A DNA stretch of 64,000 bases from Candida dubliniensis CD36. Taxonomy: Eukaryota; Ascomycota; Pichiomycetes; Serinales; Debaryomycetaceae. The DNA is taken from the NCBI RefSeq assembly GCF_000026945.1, contig NC_012865.1:620001-684000 (forward strand), in the 5' to 3' direction. Position 1 is the stretch's first letter. Every line of letters starts with the position of its first letter. Positions 9,694-18,969 of the stretch are shown here, piece after piece. Under the pieces are notes generated by a model. The model saw only the letters and a list, made by a program, of their open reading frames with translations, made no database searches and had not been told where the DNA came from. The translations under genes and the position numbers were made by a program.

Positions 9694-11244
9694 ATGTATT
9701 TATCTAATCTTGGTGGTCAATCTAGAAAAACAGGTATCAGACCCAAAACAAATTTGAAAACTGATAAATATGGTATGGAAGATGTGGATGAATTTTTCGA
9801 AGATGATGAAGATGACAGGATGAACAAACTGAAAGGGCAAAAACTGACAATATCATTACCCCGAGCAGAAGAAGTGTCCAAATACAAATCAACCATTAGT
9901 CAACCGTTTAATAATATAGCTCGGAAAATCAATTTCAATCAAGAGGATGATGAAACATTTAATTTACCATCAACTTCAACTTCATCAGCTACAGCAACTA
10001 CATCTTCAGTGTCAAATAAGAAATCACCTGTTACAACTCAACAGTCACCCTTGCGCTCACCATTACCAGAACAAGACTATGATTATAATCAGTTTGATGT
10101 GGAAGAAGATTATGGTGACATAACTGAAGAAGACAGACAACCATCTCCGCCCCCACCTCCATCAGTACCAAAATCAAATACAGAAACAAAATCCAATACC
10201 AAATCATCTAAAGCAGCTTCATCATTTACCAAAAAAATGGCATTGGGTAAAACTAAAAAACTACCGTCAAGTTTTGATTCAGCAAATACAACTAGTGTCA
10301 CCGAATATTTTGATGAAGAAGAAGATGATGACGATGACAGAGATTATGGTGAATCACAACAGGACTCAATTGAAGATTCAATGATGGACTCGACATTTAA
10401 TGATTATTCGCAACCATCAAGTAATATTAAGAGCAAGACGCGAAGAAAAATCATTAAAGAATCGCCATTACCATCACCTCCACCAGATAATCCGAATGGA
10501 TTACGAAGATCCAAACGTACAAGAATCAAACCATTGGCATTTTGGAGAAATGAACGAATCATATATTCCAAGGATTTAGATTATGATGATGAGCAAGATA
10601 CTACGTTAGCAAGAGATATACATAACATTCCATTACAACTGATTAAAGAAGTGGTACATATACCCGACAATGAAACAGTTGATAATTCAAGATCTCCAAA
10701 CTCTACCACAGGTGCTGCTGCTTCTGGTTCCACTAAAAGGAGACTGAATCGGAAACGAACTTATAAACAGAGCTCCGTTGTTGCCCCCACTGATTACGAT
10801 TATGAATCTGATCCTGAAATATCTGGTTCCGAATGGTTTAAAGAAGATAATTTACTGTTGGAAGTTAATGATAATGGGGAATCAAGGGTACGTAAAATTG
10901 CATATAATCATAAAGGTGGGAATTATGTAAAGCCAACTGATGATAATTATCTTGTGGCATCATTGTTTGATGAAGATAAAAGTTTTTTTGCTGGTGGGAT
11001 GTTACAATTACCAGTTGACGGATTTAAGCCACCAGTTACAGTGACTGGTAGTACATATATGTTTAATGTGATGAAAGGATTGATTCAAGTCACATTGAAT
11101 GAAAATATGTTTGTTGTTACTAAAGGTTGTAAAGTCCAAATCCCTGAAGGTAATGAATATTCTTTGAGGAATATTGGTCAAGGAGATGCTTATTTATTCT
11201 TTGTTCAAATTAGGAAACCAGAAGAAATCGATACGAATTGGTAA
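9694..11244 (+). CDS. MIF2: Mif2 / CENP-C, inner kinetochore protein
   Basis: Mif2 binds the CENP-A (Cse4) nucleosome and links it to the outer kinetochore. The 516-residue protein shows two hallmarks. The CENP-C motif lies at residues 271-287 (RRSKRTRIKPLAFWRNE), with the Arg-rich part and Trp284 that contact the nucleosome. A C-terminal cupin dimerisation domain spans about residues 420-512 and ends with the typical VTKGCKVQIPEGNEYSL-like strand pattern. The N-terminal 260 residues are acidic and Ser/Pro-rich and should hold the contacts to outer kinetochore complexes. The length is close to the yeast protein (549 residues). It is convergent with MRT4. A second kinetochore gene, CTF3, lies about 39 kb away. 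Confidence 0.95.
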   Translation: MYLSNLGGQSRKTGIRPKTNLKTDKYGMEDVDEFFEDDEDDRMNKLKGQKLTISLPRAEEVSKYKSTISQPFNNIARKINFNQEDDETFNLPSTSTSSATATTSSVSNKKSPVTTQQSPLRSPLPEQDYDYNQFDVEEDYGDITEEDRQPSPPPPPSVPKSNTETKSNTKSSKAASSFTKKMALGKTKKLPSSFDSANTTSVTEYFDEEEDDDDDRDYGESQQDSIEDSMMDSTFNDYSQPSSNIKSKTRRKIIKESPLPSPPPDNPNGLRRSKRTRIKPLAFWRNERIIYSKDLDYDDEQDTTLARDIHNIPLQLIKEVVHIPDNETVDNSRSPNSTTGAAASGSTKRRLNRKRTYKQSSVVAPTDYDYESDPEISGSEWFKEDNLLLEVNDNGESRVRKIAYNHKGGNYVKPTDDNYLVASLFDEDKSFFAGGMLQLPVDGFKPPVTVTGSTYMFNVMKGLIQVTLNENMFVVTKGCKVQIPEGNEYSLRNIGQGDAYLFFVQIRKPEEIDTNW

Positions 11245-11711
11245 ATAGATGTATATATTTGTCGGGGGGGGGGGTTCAATTATGTGATTTTTAATAAACA
11301 ACAATAGATATATATGATTCTTGAAAGATTGCAAGAAGTACTACATAAGAGAGATTTTTTTTTTTGCAAAGAATAAGAACTATGTTTAGTTCAAGATTTG
11401 ACAGTATTCAATTCTTTGATTTGATCTATTTTCTTTATTGTAATTCTTATATTACATAATACAAAATATATGTTTTTAGTTCAGAAAATTGAAAAATAAA
11501 AATGGGGGGAGGGCGGTGTAGTGTTAAGCTCTAATCATAAAGTTGGTGATTATTCTCTTACTGTTGTACTTGTCGATAATAGACAATATCACAACACTGG
11601 AATCTATAATAGTAGTTTCTTTAAATTAATACTCTTCTGTTTTTAATCTTCCCGTGTAATATAATTCCCTAAATACAACTAACATTCCGTATTGTTGTGT
11701 TCGAATTCTTT
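11245..11711. other. Convergent 3' region between MIF2 and MRT4
   Basis: This is AT-rich sequence with a run of nine G at about 11265 and poly-T at about 11358. No gene or RNA was recognised. It should contain the 3' ends of both transcripts. Confidence 0.55.
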
Positions 11712-12419
11712 TTATACAGTTTGCTGGTTATCATACTTATGCACTTCTCCATCATAGTAATAACCAAGAATAGGAATTTTAAATTCACTGGCAGCAACAC
11801 CAAATTGTTTCAATAACATAGCTTGTCTAGTATCTAAAACATCACCTTTGTTACAAACAACATACGGCTCCTCAAGAACAATTTTACCTGCTTTGATTTT
11901 GGTTGGTACCTTCAATTTGTTTCTCAAAGTCTCTTCCAAAGAATGTGACATTGGAACATCCTCTTCTATTGAAATTTGTCCACCTCGGGAATAAACAATC
12001 CCAGCAGGTATAGTGAAATCTATTGGTGCTCTAGATTTAGCTCTAGAATAATCTTGTTTGGAATATGCTTTGAAATAAGCATCAACAGTTTCTGGTAATT
12101 CATCCGTGAATAATAATCCTGGTAATCCTTCACACAATTTAGATAATTGATGTAAATTGTCCTTATATTCTTCTTCAACGGTTTCACCTAGTGCCTTTTG
12201 TAACACTTTTCTTTTACCCAAAATTAATTTTGATCCAACCCAATCATTTCTAACGTCTTGCAATACAGGGGTTCTAATATCATCAAATTGTAAAACCCAT
12301 ATATATTTATAAGTATCTAATGCAGTTCTAACTTCGTCAAACAAACGAGTCTTATTCTCTTTCCCCTTCTTTTCGGTCTGTGCTAAAGTAACAAGTTTCG
12401 AACGTTTTGATCTAGGCAT
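11712..12419 (-). CDS. MRT4: Mrt4, 60S ribosome assembly factor
   Basis: Mrt4 is the nucleolar and nuclear counterpart of ribosomal stalk protein P0. It occupies the P0 site on pre-60S particles until Yvh1 releases it. The 235-residue length matches yeast Mrt4 (236). The N terminus MPRSKRSKLVTLAQTEKKG and the following RLFDEVRTALDTYKY-like stretch are typical, as is the absence of the acidic C-terminal tail that P0 carries. The start is the ATG at 12419, which gives the conserved MPRSKRSK opening. The 282 bases upstream are pyrimidine/purine-rich, with a GCGATGA sequence (minus strand, near 12540) that resembles part of the PAC element of ribosome biogenesis genes. Confidence 0.95.
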   Translation of the reverse strand: MPRSKRSKLVTLAQTEKKGKENKTRLFDEVRTALDTYKYIWVLQFDDIRTPVLQDVRNDWVGSKLILGKRKVLQKALGETVEEEYKDNLHQLSKLCEGLPGLLFTDELPETVDAYFKAYSKQDYSRAKSRAPIDFTIPAGIVYSRGGQISIEEDVPMSHSLEETLRNKLKVPTKIKAGKIVLEEPYVVCNKGDVLDTRQAMLLKQFGVAASEFKIPILGYYYDGEVHKYDNQQTV

Positions 12420-12701
12420 GATTTAATATGTGTTTGCAATGAACTAAAGGATAAGAAATCAACAAGATATTTTTTTTTTTTTTTTTTAAATTTCCCAACC
12501 TCTTCTCATTTTTTTTTTTCTTCCTTCTTCTTTCATCGCTTCATCATCATCATCATCTCTTCTCTTCTTCATCTTTTTTTTTTGTCTCTTGACACTGATA
12601 TGTAACACAAAACTCAGAATTCGCACAAAAAATGCCTGTATATAGTAATACCCAACTGTGGTTATCCTCAATGCTTAACAACATTTAATGCACTGTTACA
12701 G

Positions 12702-13382
12702 TCATGTTTTCAATCTTCTTAAACTGTCAGAGGAAGAATCTGATGTTGTGAAGGAAGCATTGACTGTTTCTTCAGATACCACTTGAGACACAATAGTTGA
12801 TCTGCTGGGTGAATTAGCTGAAAAGTTTAACAAATGTAGAGCAGGTGAATCTCCACGATAGGTATACTTAAAATCTCTAGTGGTATCTATAGTTGAATTC
12901 AAAGAATAATTGGAACTAGTGATAGATGGGGTTCTTTCAAGAGGAGGAAATTCGAATGTTTCCGGTAGTATTGTCTCAAATTTAGGGTTTCTGGTTAATG
13001 GCTCTGGTATTGGTGCCACTAATGATGATGATGGTGAAGACATCATTATTGACAGCGCTGTTGATGGAGGAAGTTGTACTTGCAATTCTATTTCAGGTAG
13101 TCTATGTGGTTCCCTTTTTAGAACTGAAATTAAACCAACTGAAAATACAACCACAATACACGCATACAAGATAACGGTGCTAACAAAGTTATTTTGATCA
13201 TAAACACCTTCATCAATTGATGTATTGGTAGTTGGCAATGATAATGGTGTGGCCATCTTATTACTTTCTATTTGTGGAGTATATCTTTCTGGGTTTGGTA
13301 TGGTTATTTTTCGAAGTTGTTCAAATACAAAAAGGATACTCAATTGTATCATTTCAAGTATATATGATATTGAAAAAGACAT
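12702..13382 (-). CDS. Small single-pass membrane protein of unknown function
   Basis: I do not recognise this 226-residue protein. I take the first ATG, at 13382; the frame continues five codons further to a TTG but has no earlier ATG. A hydrophobic N-terminal stretch (residues about 3-20) is followed by a Pro/Thr/Asn-rich segment. A clear membrane segment lies at residues about 64-85 (FVSTVILYACIVVVFSVGLI), followed by a Lys/Arg-containing flank and a Ser/Thr/Pro-rich tail of about 130 residues. The positive flank suggests a cytosolic tail. An alternative start is Met43 (MATPLSLPTT). It is divergent from the Zn2Cys6 gene and could be a small regulatory or cell-surface protein, but nothing proves that. 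Confidence 0.6.
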   Translation of the reverse strand: MSFSISYILEMIQLSILFVFEQLRKITIPNPERYTPQIESNKMATPLSLPTTNTSIDEGVYDQNNFVSTVILYACIVVVFSVGLISVLKREPHRLPEIELQVQLPPSTALSIMMSSPSSSLVAPIPEPLTRNPKFETILPETFEFPPLERTPSITSSNYSLNSTIDTTRDFKYTYRGDSPALHLLNFSANSPSRSTIVSQVVSEETVNASFTTSDSSSDSLRRLKT

Positions 13383-13743
13383 TTTATTAAGGGACAATGG
13401 AAGTGATAGTTGTGTGTATATGTGTATGTGTGTAATTAAGCGATAAGAATAGAATTGTTATTTGTTTTGCTTTTGCTTTTGCTTTGTTTTGGTTTAGTGT
13501 TCCTGAGTCCATATTAATTATTTTTCTTCTCATTGTTAAGATTTTTTCTTTCCTTCCTTTATCTTCAAGTTCCCCCAATATCTGTCTGTCAGCCCTTTTT
13601 CATTTTACTATCACCATCACAACGTTGCATTTTTTTTCTTCCCCCCCCCCCATCTCCAACAACCTTCCAACCAACCAACCATCCATCCATCCATCCATTC
13701 CAAAATCACTGTTACTATTCAGATTTCAAACACTGGTCCCCAC
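13383..13743. other. Divergent promoter between the small membrane protein gene and the Zn2Cys6 gene
   Basis: This region holds a (CTTTTG) hexamer tract at about 13461-13486, a C run at about 13641-13650 and a CCAT/CCAACC pyrimidine-rich stretch (13660-13700) just before the Zn2Cys6 gene. No separate gene is supported. Confidence 0.55.
13461..13486. repeat. (CTTTTG)n hexamer tandem repeat
   Basis: This is an imperfect tandem of CTTTTG, the complement of CAAAAG. The same hexamer recurs at 32801-32825 and 51977-51999, each time close upstream of a start codon. Confidence 0.8.
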
Positions 13744-15519
13744 ATGTCACAATCACCATCTTCTCTATCATCTGCCACCTCATCTTCTTCACGGGTCAAT
13801 TCTCCGCTGGATCAACCTCCACCTCCTAGAGTTCGTAAAAGCTATAGTCGGAATGGGTGTCGAGAATGTAAACGAAGAAAAATCCGATGTCCTGAAGAGA
13901 AACCATATTGTTCTACTTGTGTTCGACTAGGTAAACAATGTTCTTATCCATTGGCTGGTGAAAAAGTTCTTCGGATATCAAGACGATTGATTAAAGAGGA
14001 AATTGAAAACATGGGTAAATCGACTCAATTCTTACCGGTACAATACGATATTCCAAGAAGAATCAAACCCCAAACTCAATCACTGATTAAACCATCACCA
14101 TTAAATATTGAAAATTTGATCAATAGTAACGATTTCTTAAGTGATTCTGATTTGAATATTTTAACTGCTGATTTGAATAATTTAGTCTCAGATATAATAG
14201 AAGTGGCCAATATTCCAATCTTGGAAGAAGATTTTCAATTTAATTTTTTAAATGAACCCCTAATAGTTGAACAAATTACGAAAAATGTTCCAATTGATTA
14301 TATTAAATTACCACGCAAACATGAACAATTATATTGGGAAGAATTTTATAATAATTTTGCTCAAATTATAGAACCATTCCAAGCATATGATGCTAAAACA
14401 AAAAAAACTTCAAATCCTGCAAGAGATATAATTTTACAAACAGCAGCTACTGAACCATTCTTGTTGGCAGCAATTTTGGCCGAAGGTGCTAATACTTGTT
14501 ATCTCAAGTATAAACGTCCCGAAGATGAAAGAGCATATGGGGCTTACTTGTCCAAATGTCTAAAATTATTAGAACCTGCGAGACAAACTGATATTAATGC
14601 CAATATTGAAGCAGTTCTTTTAACGTTATTGTTATTAACTGCAGCTACTGCTACATCACAAACTCAAAAATGGCGACCTCATTTAATGGGGGCTAAAAGT
14701 TTACTATTAAAAGCCATAAATCAAAACGTTTCTAAAAAATTTGTATTTTGTAAATTTTGGTTTGTTTCAATTGAAATATTAGCTGGGTTAAGTACCAATT
14801 TAGGTGGAACTTTACAAACCGATGCTGAAATTGATCAATTGGTTACTCCTGGCAATGAATTTGAAGTTGAAGTGTTAAGAGATTTGGGTATTATTAGTGA
14901 TCAAGGGTTCAATATACTAATGGGGTACGATAATACATGTCTTGTTTGTTTCCGAGATTTACTTAAGATTTTGAATAAGAAAAGGTTGAACGTGTACATT
15001 GACACCATGAGCTATGTCAAATTACTCTCAGATTTTTATAATCAAGCAAATATTGTTTATATTGATTCGCGGGGTGTGATTGCTGAAAATGAATTGACAA
15101 GATACGTGTCTGGATTACCAGTTGAAGAATTAAGAATAAATAATGTCAGTTATTGGATTAGTTGGCAAGACATTTCGCATCAATCATATGTATTATCGTC
15201 GTTGATTATGATTTTGACACGATTTTTCGTCATTGATGTTTCTGGGTTAGTTGATAAAATCATACTGTTTATACATTATCTCAGTCAATTTTCTGATGTA
15301 CAACAACATGCTTCTCCATATTTGTTGTTGATGATTCAGTGGCCATTGTTGGTGACTGGGTTAAGTACTACGAAACTCGAACAAAGACATTTATTACTTA
15401 AATACTTCTCCATGGTTGGTCAAATTGGTGCTGCTGCCGCTAATGTTTCTACACAAATTTTACTAAAACATTGGAAGGGAACAATTGATATTGAGAACGA
15501 TGATACATTAATTTACTAA
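13744..15519 (+). CDS. Zn(II)2Cys6 transcription factor
   Basis: This is a fungal binuclear zinc cluster regulator. The DNA-binding domain has six cysteines, C39, C42, C49, C56, C59 and C66, with spacing C-x2-C-x6-C-x6-C-x2-C-x6-C and basic residues KRRK after the second. Residues about 195-520 resemble the Fungal_trans_2 type regulatory region found in Uga3- and Lys14-like factors, including the segment around NPARDIILQTAATEPFLLAAILA. The 591-residue length is normal. A Ser/Pro-rich N terminus precedes the cluster. It is followed at 139 bases by the convergent complex I subunit gene. The target genes cannot be read from the sequence. C. albicans has many such factors, and I do not assign a specific name. 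Confidence 0.93.
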   Translation: MSQSPSSLSSATSSSSRVNSPLDQPPPPRVRKSYSRNGCRECKRRKIRCPEEKPYCSTCVRLGKQCSYPLAGEKVLRISRRLIKEEIENMGKSTQFLPVQYDIPRRIKPQTQSLIKPSPLNIENLINSNDFLSDSDLNILTADLNNLVSDIIEVANIPILEEDFQFNFLNEPLIVEQITKNVPIDYIKLPRKHEQLYWEEFYNNFAQIIEPFQAYDAKTKKTSNPARDIILQTAATEPFLLAAILAEGANTCYLKYKRPEDERAYGAYLSKCLKLLEPARQTDINANIEAVLLTLLLLTAATATSQTQKWRPHLMGAKSLLLKAINQNVSKKFVFCKFWFVSIEILAGLSTNLGGTLQTDAEIDQLVTPGNEFEVEVLRDLGIISDQGFNILMGYDNTCLVCFRDLLKILNKKRLNVYIDTMSYVKLLSDFYNQANIVYIDSRGVIAENELTRYVSGLPVEELRINNVSYWISWQDISHQSYVLSSLIMILTRFFVIDVSGLVDKIILFIHYLSQFSDVQQHASPYLLLMIQWPLLVTGLSTTKLEQRHLLLKYFSMVGQIGAAAANVSTQILLKHWKGTIDIENDDTLIY

Positions 15520-15658
15520 ATACAATTTTGTTCATCAAAATATATGCATGTACTGTTTAACTTTTTATTTATTTTTTGGAATATATATAGATATATACAA
15601 TGTACAAGAATAATCATGTACATCCCTGTTTCTGTAGACGTCCATTATTTATGCAATT

Positions 15659-15982
15659 TTACCAATCACCTGGTACAAGTGGTTCTCTTGCCACTGGGAT
15701 ATTTCTTTGGTATTTAGTACCGCCTGGTCTACATGGTGGAATATATGGATCAGGGTGTTTCCATTCGGCCAATTTAGCTTTAGTTTTGTTAATTGCAGCT
15801 TCTAATTCTTGTTGATTAGAAATATGTTTATTGGCTTCAAATTGTCGTCTGATATTTATGGTGGCATCTCTATAAACATCCCATCTCATTGAATGATCAT
15901 AGGCGGTTCTTAAAGCTTGTCTAAATAATGAAGTGACTCTCTTAGAGTTGGCTTCAGTGAATGGTAATATTGGGGAAGACAT
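15659..15982 (-). CDS. Mitochondrial complex I subunit B22 (NDUFB9-type, LYR family)
   Basis: This is an accessory subunit of NADH:ubiquinone oxidoreductase in the inner mitochondrial membrane. The 107-residue protein has the LYR-family helical layout (VTSLFRQALRTAYDH, then WDVYRDATINIRRQFEANK) and a C-terminal HPDPYIPPCRPGGTKYQRN stretch. The latter matches the HPxPYIxPxxPGGTxYxR signature of NDUFB9. I chose the ATG at 15982. The frame runs 57 codons further upstream, but that part is unlike the family and the internal ATG gives the expected length. A CCAAT sequence on the minus strand at 16068-16072, 86 bases upstream, fits Hap control of respiratory genes. Confidence 0.88.
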   Translation of the reverse strand: MSSPILPFTEANSKRVTSLFRQALRTAYDHSMRWDVYRDATINIRRQFEANKHISNQQELEAAINKTKAKLAEWKHPDPYIPPCRPGGTKYQRNIPVAREPLVPGDW

Positions 15983-16354
15983 TTCTTTGTGTGTGAAGGA
16001 AAGTATGTAAATATCTCTTCTTCGTACTAGTGTGATGAAATTATTGATGAATATTCGAGGTGTTTTAATTGGATGGAAAAGAAAAAAAGAATCAACAAAA
16101 AGAATTGCGACAAGCGATTTATAAATGTCGCAACAACAAAATACAATGTACAAATGTCGTGCATTCTTTGAATATTGTTGTTGTACAGTTCTTAAATCAC
16201 AACTAGCTAGCTATGAGTATTACATTCCAGGGTAAAGCTGTCTTTTTTTTAAAAAAAAAAGCTTATTGATATAATACTATAAAGGTGACATATAAAAGTT
16301 ATGATAATACACATGGTAGAACTGCTTTTCATAAATGAAGGCAACTTCTTCTGC
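15983..16354. other. Region between SAC6 3' end and complex I subunit start
   Basis: It contains the B22 promoter with a CCAAT box on the minus strand (16068-16072), an A/T-run inverted pair at about 16244-16260 and the SAC6 3' side. No tRNA or small gene was recognised. Confidence 0.55.
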
Positions 16355-18298
16355 TTATTTTTCTGAAACAGCCATCAAACTTCCAACAAAAGACAAAATC
16401 AATCTACTTCTGACTTCATTGATATCTTCAGGAACTAACCAAATCAAAGCTCCTAATTTTCTGGCAATAGAAATGGCCAATTTGGCATTGGCATATTTCT
16501 CTTCGTCACTGTTACCAGTGTAAACCAAATCATAATCAACATAACCAGGTTTTAATCCATTAAGCACATCCAATAAGAATACACCATTTGATAATGACGA
16601 ATCACTGAAAGATCTAACATTAGAAGATTTACCTCCCTTGCTAACTTGCTGGTTAGCCCATTTCAAAATATCGGCATCAGAGAGATTATGACCACCTTTG
16701 CCCAATTCAGCCAAGGTATTAACAATGTTACGTCTCATTAATTGCCAAACTAATCCCAATGTCAATAATTTGTTCCCATCCACAATGTCCGACCCTTCAA
16801 TTCCAACAAGAGAGAACCCGTTAGCCTTACCAATTTCAACCCCATAGTTTGTGTTTTCCAATGCCTTGAAACGCGACACTTCTCCATTGACTTTTTTGTT
16901 TACATGTTTCCAAGACACAGATCCTGCAAGAACTTTATCGTATGCTTGTAATAAAACTAACCCATCTTTCAAATCTTCGAAAAGCGAAACAACTGGCGGA
17001 TCAACATCCAACGAATTCAACCACAAGGTGAACACTCTGGCTTCTCTTTCTCCTTCAGCATCAAATTCTTCAATTTCAATATTTTCGTGTTCTTCAATTG
17101 GTTGTAATCCAGGATGAGTGTTGAACAAATGAGCCACAAAGGCCAAGTTTAATTTTGGGTTACCAGAAACCAATGAATTGGGTGTTAAATATTTTCTACA
17201 TCCAATTTTATCGGCATTAGTTAAAACTTGCTCAGCTCTAGTTAATAAATCACTTGTCTTTAATGGGGACAAATCACAATGCTCAGGTTGTAATTGATGT
17301 AATAAGACAGTATAGTTTTCACCATCACTGACATCTTTAGAAAAATTGGTAACTCTTCTTTGTGATCCAGCATTTTTCAAATGATAGTTGAACCAACGCA
17401 ACAAGATTTGTTCTGGGGGTAAACGTAAAAATTGCTCCAAAGTTTCGTCTTCTTCTAATAAACGATACAATTCCGGATGATATTTAATGTCAACTTTAGA
17501 CAATAATCCTCTTCTGATGATTTGCCAAATCAAACCAAGGATTAAATGTTCCTTCCCGTCAATTATATCTTCTGAATGAACATTGACAACAACACATCCA
17601 ATAGCTTTTGCTGAGTTGATGACAATGTTGGCATTCTCTGACATTTGGAAATTGTTTAAAGTCTTTTTAGCTTTAGGTAAATTTAAAACTCTTGTATCAA
17701 TTGTGTCTGGAACAGAATCATTGATCAACTTGGATAATACCAAACCATCTCTACATTCATCAAAAATTTGGAAAGTCTCAGTATCAAATGGTAACCTATC
17801 ACCAATTTCTGGATCACCTGCCAAAACTGAATTGATGTGTCTTGTAAATTCAGTTCTTTCTTCATCATTAATAGTATGAGTGGTCCCTGATGTTTTACCG
17901 CCAAGGAAAGTTTTGTTTTTACTATTGGCAGTTGGAATTGGTGGTGGAGGTTTTTTAAATTTAGGTGAAACAACTGAAGGTGAACTGGCGGAGTTCCCAG
18001 AAATTGTCGATGATGGTGGAGGTGGGGTAGCTGATGAAGAGTCTTCTTTTAATATAGCCATCAATTGCACATAATCATCCAATTCAACATGGCCAGAGGC
18101 ATCAACATCAACTTGTTTTAATGTCTCTCTTGCTTGATCATAAGAGTATTCCCCCTTTTTAGAAACGGCATTAATGACGTCTTTCTTTTCAACCCATCCT
18201 TTATCATCCAAATCAATTGCACGGAAATCTTCAATAATACTGAATAAATCAGATTGATCTAATATTGGATACTTCTTCTGTAATTTTAAAACATTCAT
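16355..18298 (-). CDS. SAC6: Fimbrin Sac6, actin-bundling protein
   Basis: Sac6 cross-links actin filaments in patches and cables and supports endocytosis and polarised growth. The 647-residue protein (yeast 642) has an N-terminal EF-hand-like region (about residues 8-75), a Ser/Pro-rich linker, and two actin-binding domains made of four calponin-homology repeats (about 130-385 and 400-647). Conserved blocks include ECRDGLVLSKLINDSVPDT, HLILGLIWQIIRRGLLS and DGNKLLTLGLVWQLMRRN. The start at 18298 gives MNVLKLQKKYPIL, which matches the yeast N terminus. An upstream Phe-rich extension of the frame is read from poly-A/T sequence and is not protein. Yeast SAC6 has an intron near its start; this frame is continuous and needs none. 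It is divergent from PEP3. Confidence 0.97.
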   Translation of the reverse strand: MNVLKLQKKYPILDQSDLFSIIEDFRAIDLDDKGWVEKKDVINAVSKKGEYSYDQARETLKQVDVDASGHVELDDYVQLMAILKEDSSSATPPPPSSTISGNSASSPSVVSPKFKKPPPPIPTANSKNKTFLGGKTSGTTHTINDEERTEFTRHINSVLAGDPEIGDRLPFDTETFQIFDECRDGLVLSKLINDSVPDTIDTRVLNLPKAKKTLNNFQMSENANIVINSAKAIGCVVVNVHSEDIIDGKEHLILGLIWQIIRRGLLSKVDIKYHPELYRLLEEDETLEQFLRLPPEQILLRWFNYHLKNAGSQRRVTNFSKDVSDGENYTVLLHQLQPEHCDLSPLKTSDLLTRAEQVLTNADKIGCRKYLTPNSLVSGNPKLNLAFVAHLFNTHPGLQPIEEHENIEIEEFDAEGEREARVFTLWLNSLDVDPPVVSLFEDLKDGLVLLQAYDKVLAGSVSWKHVNKKVNGEVSRFKALENTNYGVEIGKANGFSLVGIEGSDIVDGNKLLTLGLVWQLMRRNIVNTLAELGKGGHNLSDADILKWANQQVSKGGKSSNVRSFSDSSLSNGVFLLDVLNGLKPGYVDYDLVYTGNSDEEKYANAKLAISIARKLGALIWLVPEDINEVRSRLILSFVGSLMAVSEK

Positions 18299-18969
18299 AG
18301 TTGCAATAACTTGTAGAATAAATAACCAATTAAAAAAAAAAAAAATCAAGTGTGGTGGAAAAAAAAAAAAAAAAAAAAAAGATGGAAATATAAAGTGAGC
18401 CAAATGGAATTATTCTGGATAAAGCAATGGAAGGAAATATTTAAAGGGGGCAAAGCTCAAATTAGGAGAACAAGGAAAAAAAAAAATGATCACGGGAATC
18501 TCTACAGAGAAAATAAATTGCGAATAGTCTTGTAAAAACCACAACCAGCATTGCCTCGTCTTTGTAATGATATCTACGTTATTAAAAATGAGAGCTGTTT
18601 ATTTGAGATGTCTATTAATAGGCGAATCACCAAGTGTTTGCTTGATGTAAATTTTGCATATTTAGTTAGCTGAACTGTTGGTAGCCGAGTAGGCAATACT
18701 AAGCAAAAAGTTCATTATCTCATTATCAACAATATATGTCATTGATTCAGCTTATTTAACGTTCATCCCTCTAGAGAAACATAAATAAACCAACCTCCAA
18801 TTGTTAATTTAATGTAGACCTCTTGGGGTGTAGAGCAAATTATTGTTTGTGGTATTCCGTTCTTCTTTTCTGGCAACAGACAAAAAAAAAATAAATACAA
18901 CCGAACAACAACTCACACAGCTTACCCATTCCTCTCAACCAAACCCATATACTTCTAAAACTTCTATGA
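18299..18969. other. Divergent promoter between SAC6 and PEP3
   Basis: This 671-base region has a long A tract at 18359-18380 next to SAC6 and AC-rich sequence before PEP3. No separate gene or RNA was recognised. Confidence 0.55.

Noticed and set aside
15983..16153. 57-residue N-terminal extension of the complex I subunit
   Set aside because: The part is AT-rich and unlike NDUFB9; the ATG at 15982 gives the usual length.
18299..18403. Phe-rich N-terminal extension of the SAC6 frame
   Set aside because: It is translated from poly-A/T sequence, and the internal ATG at 18298 gives an N terminus that matches yeast fimbrin.
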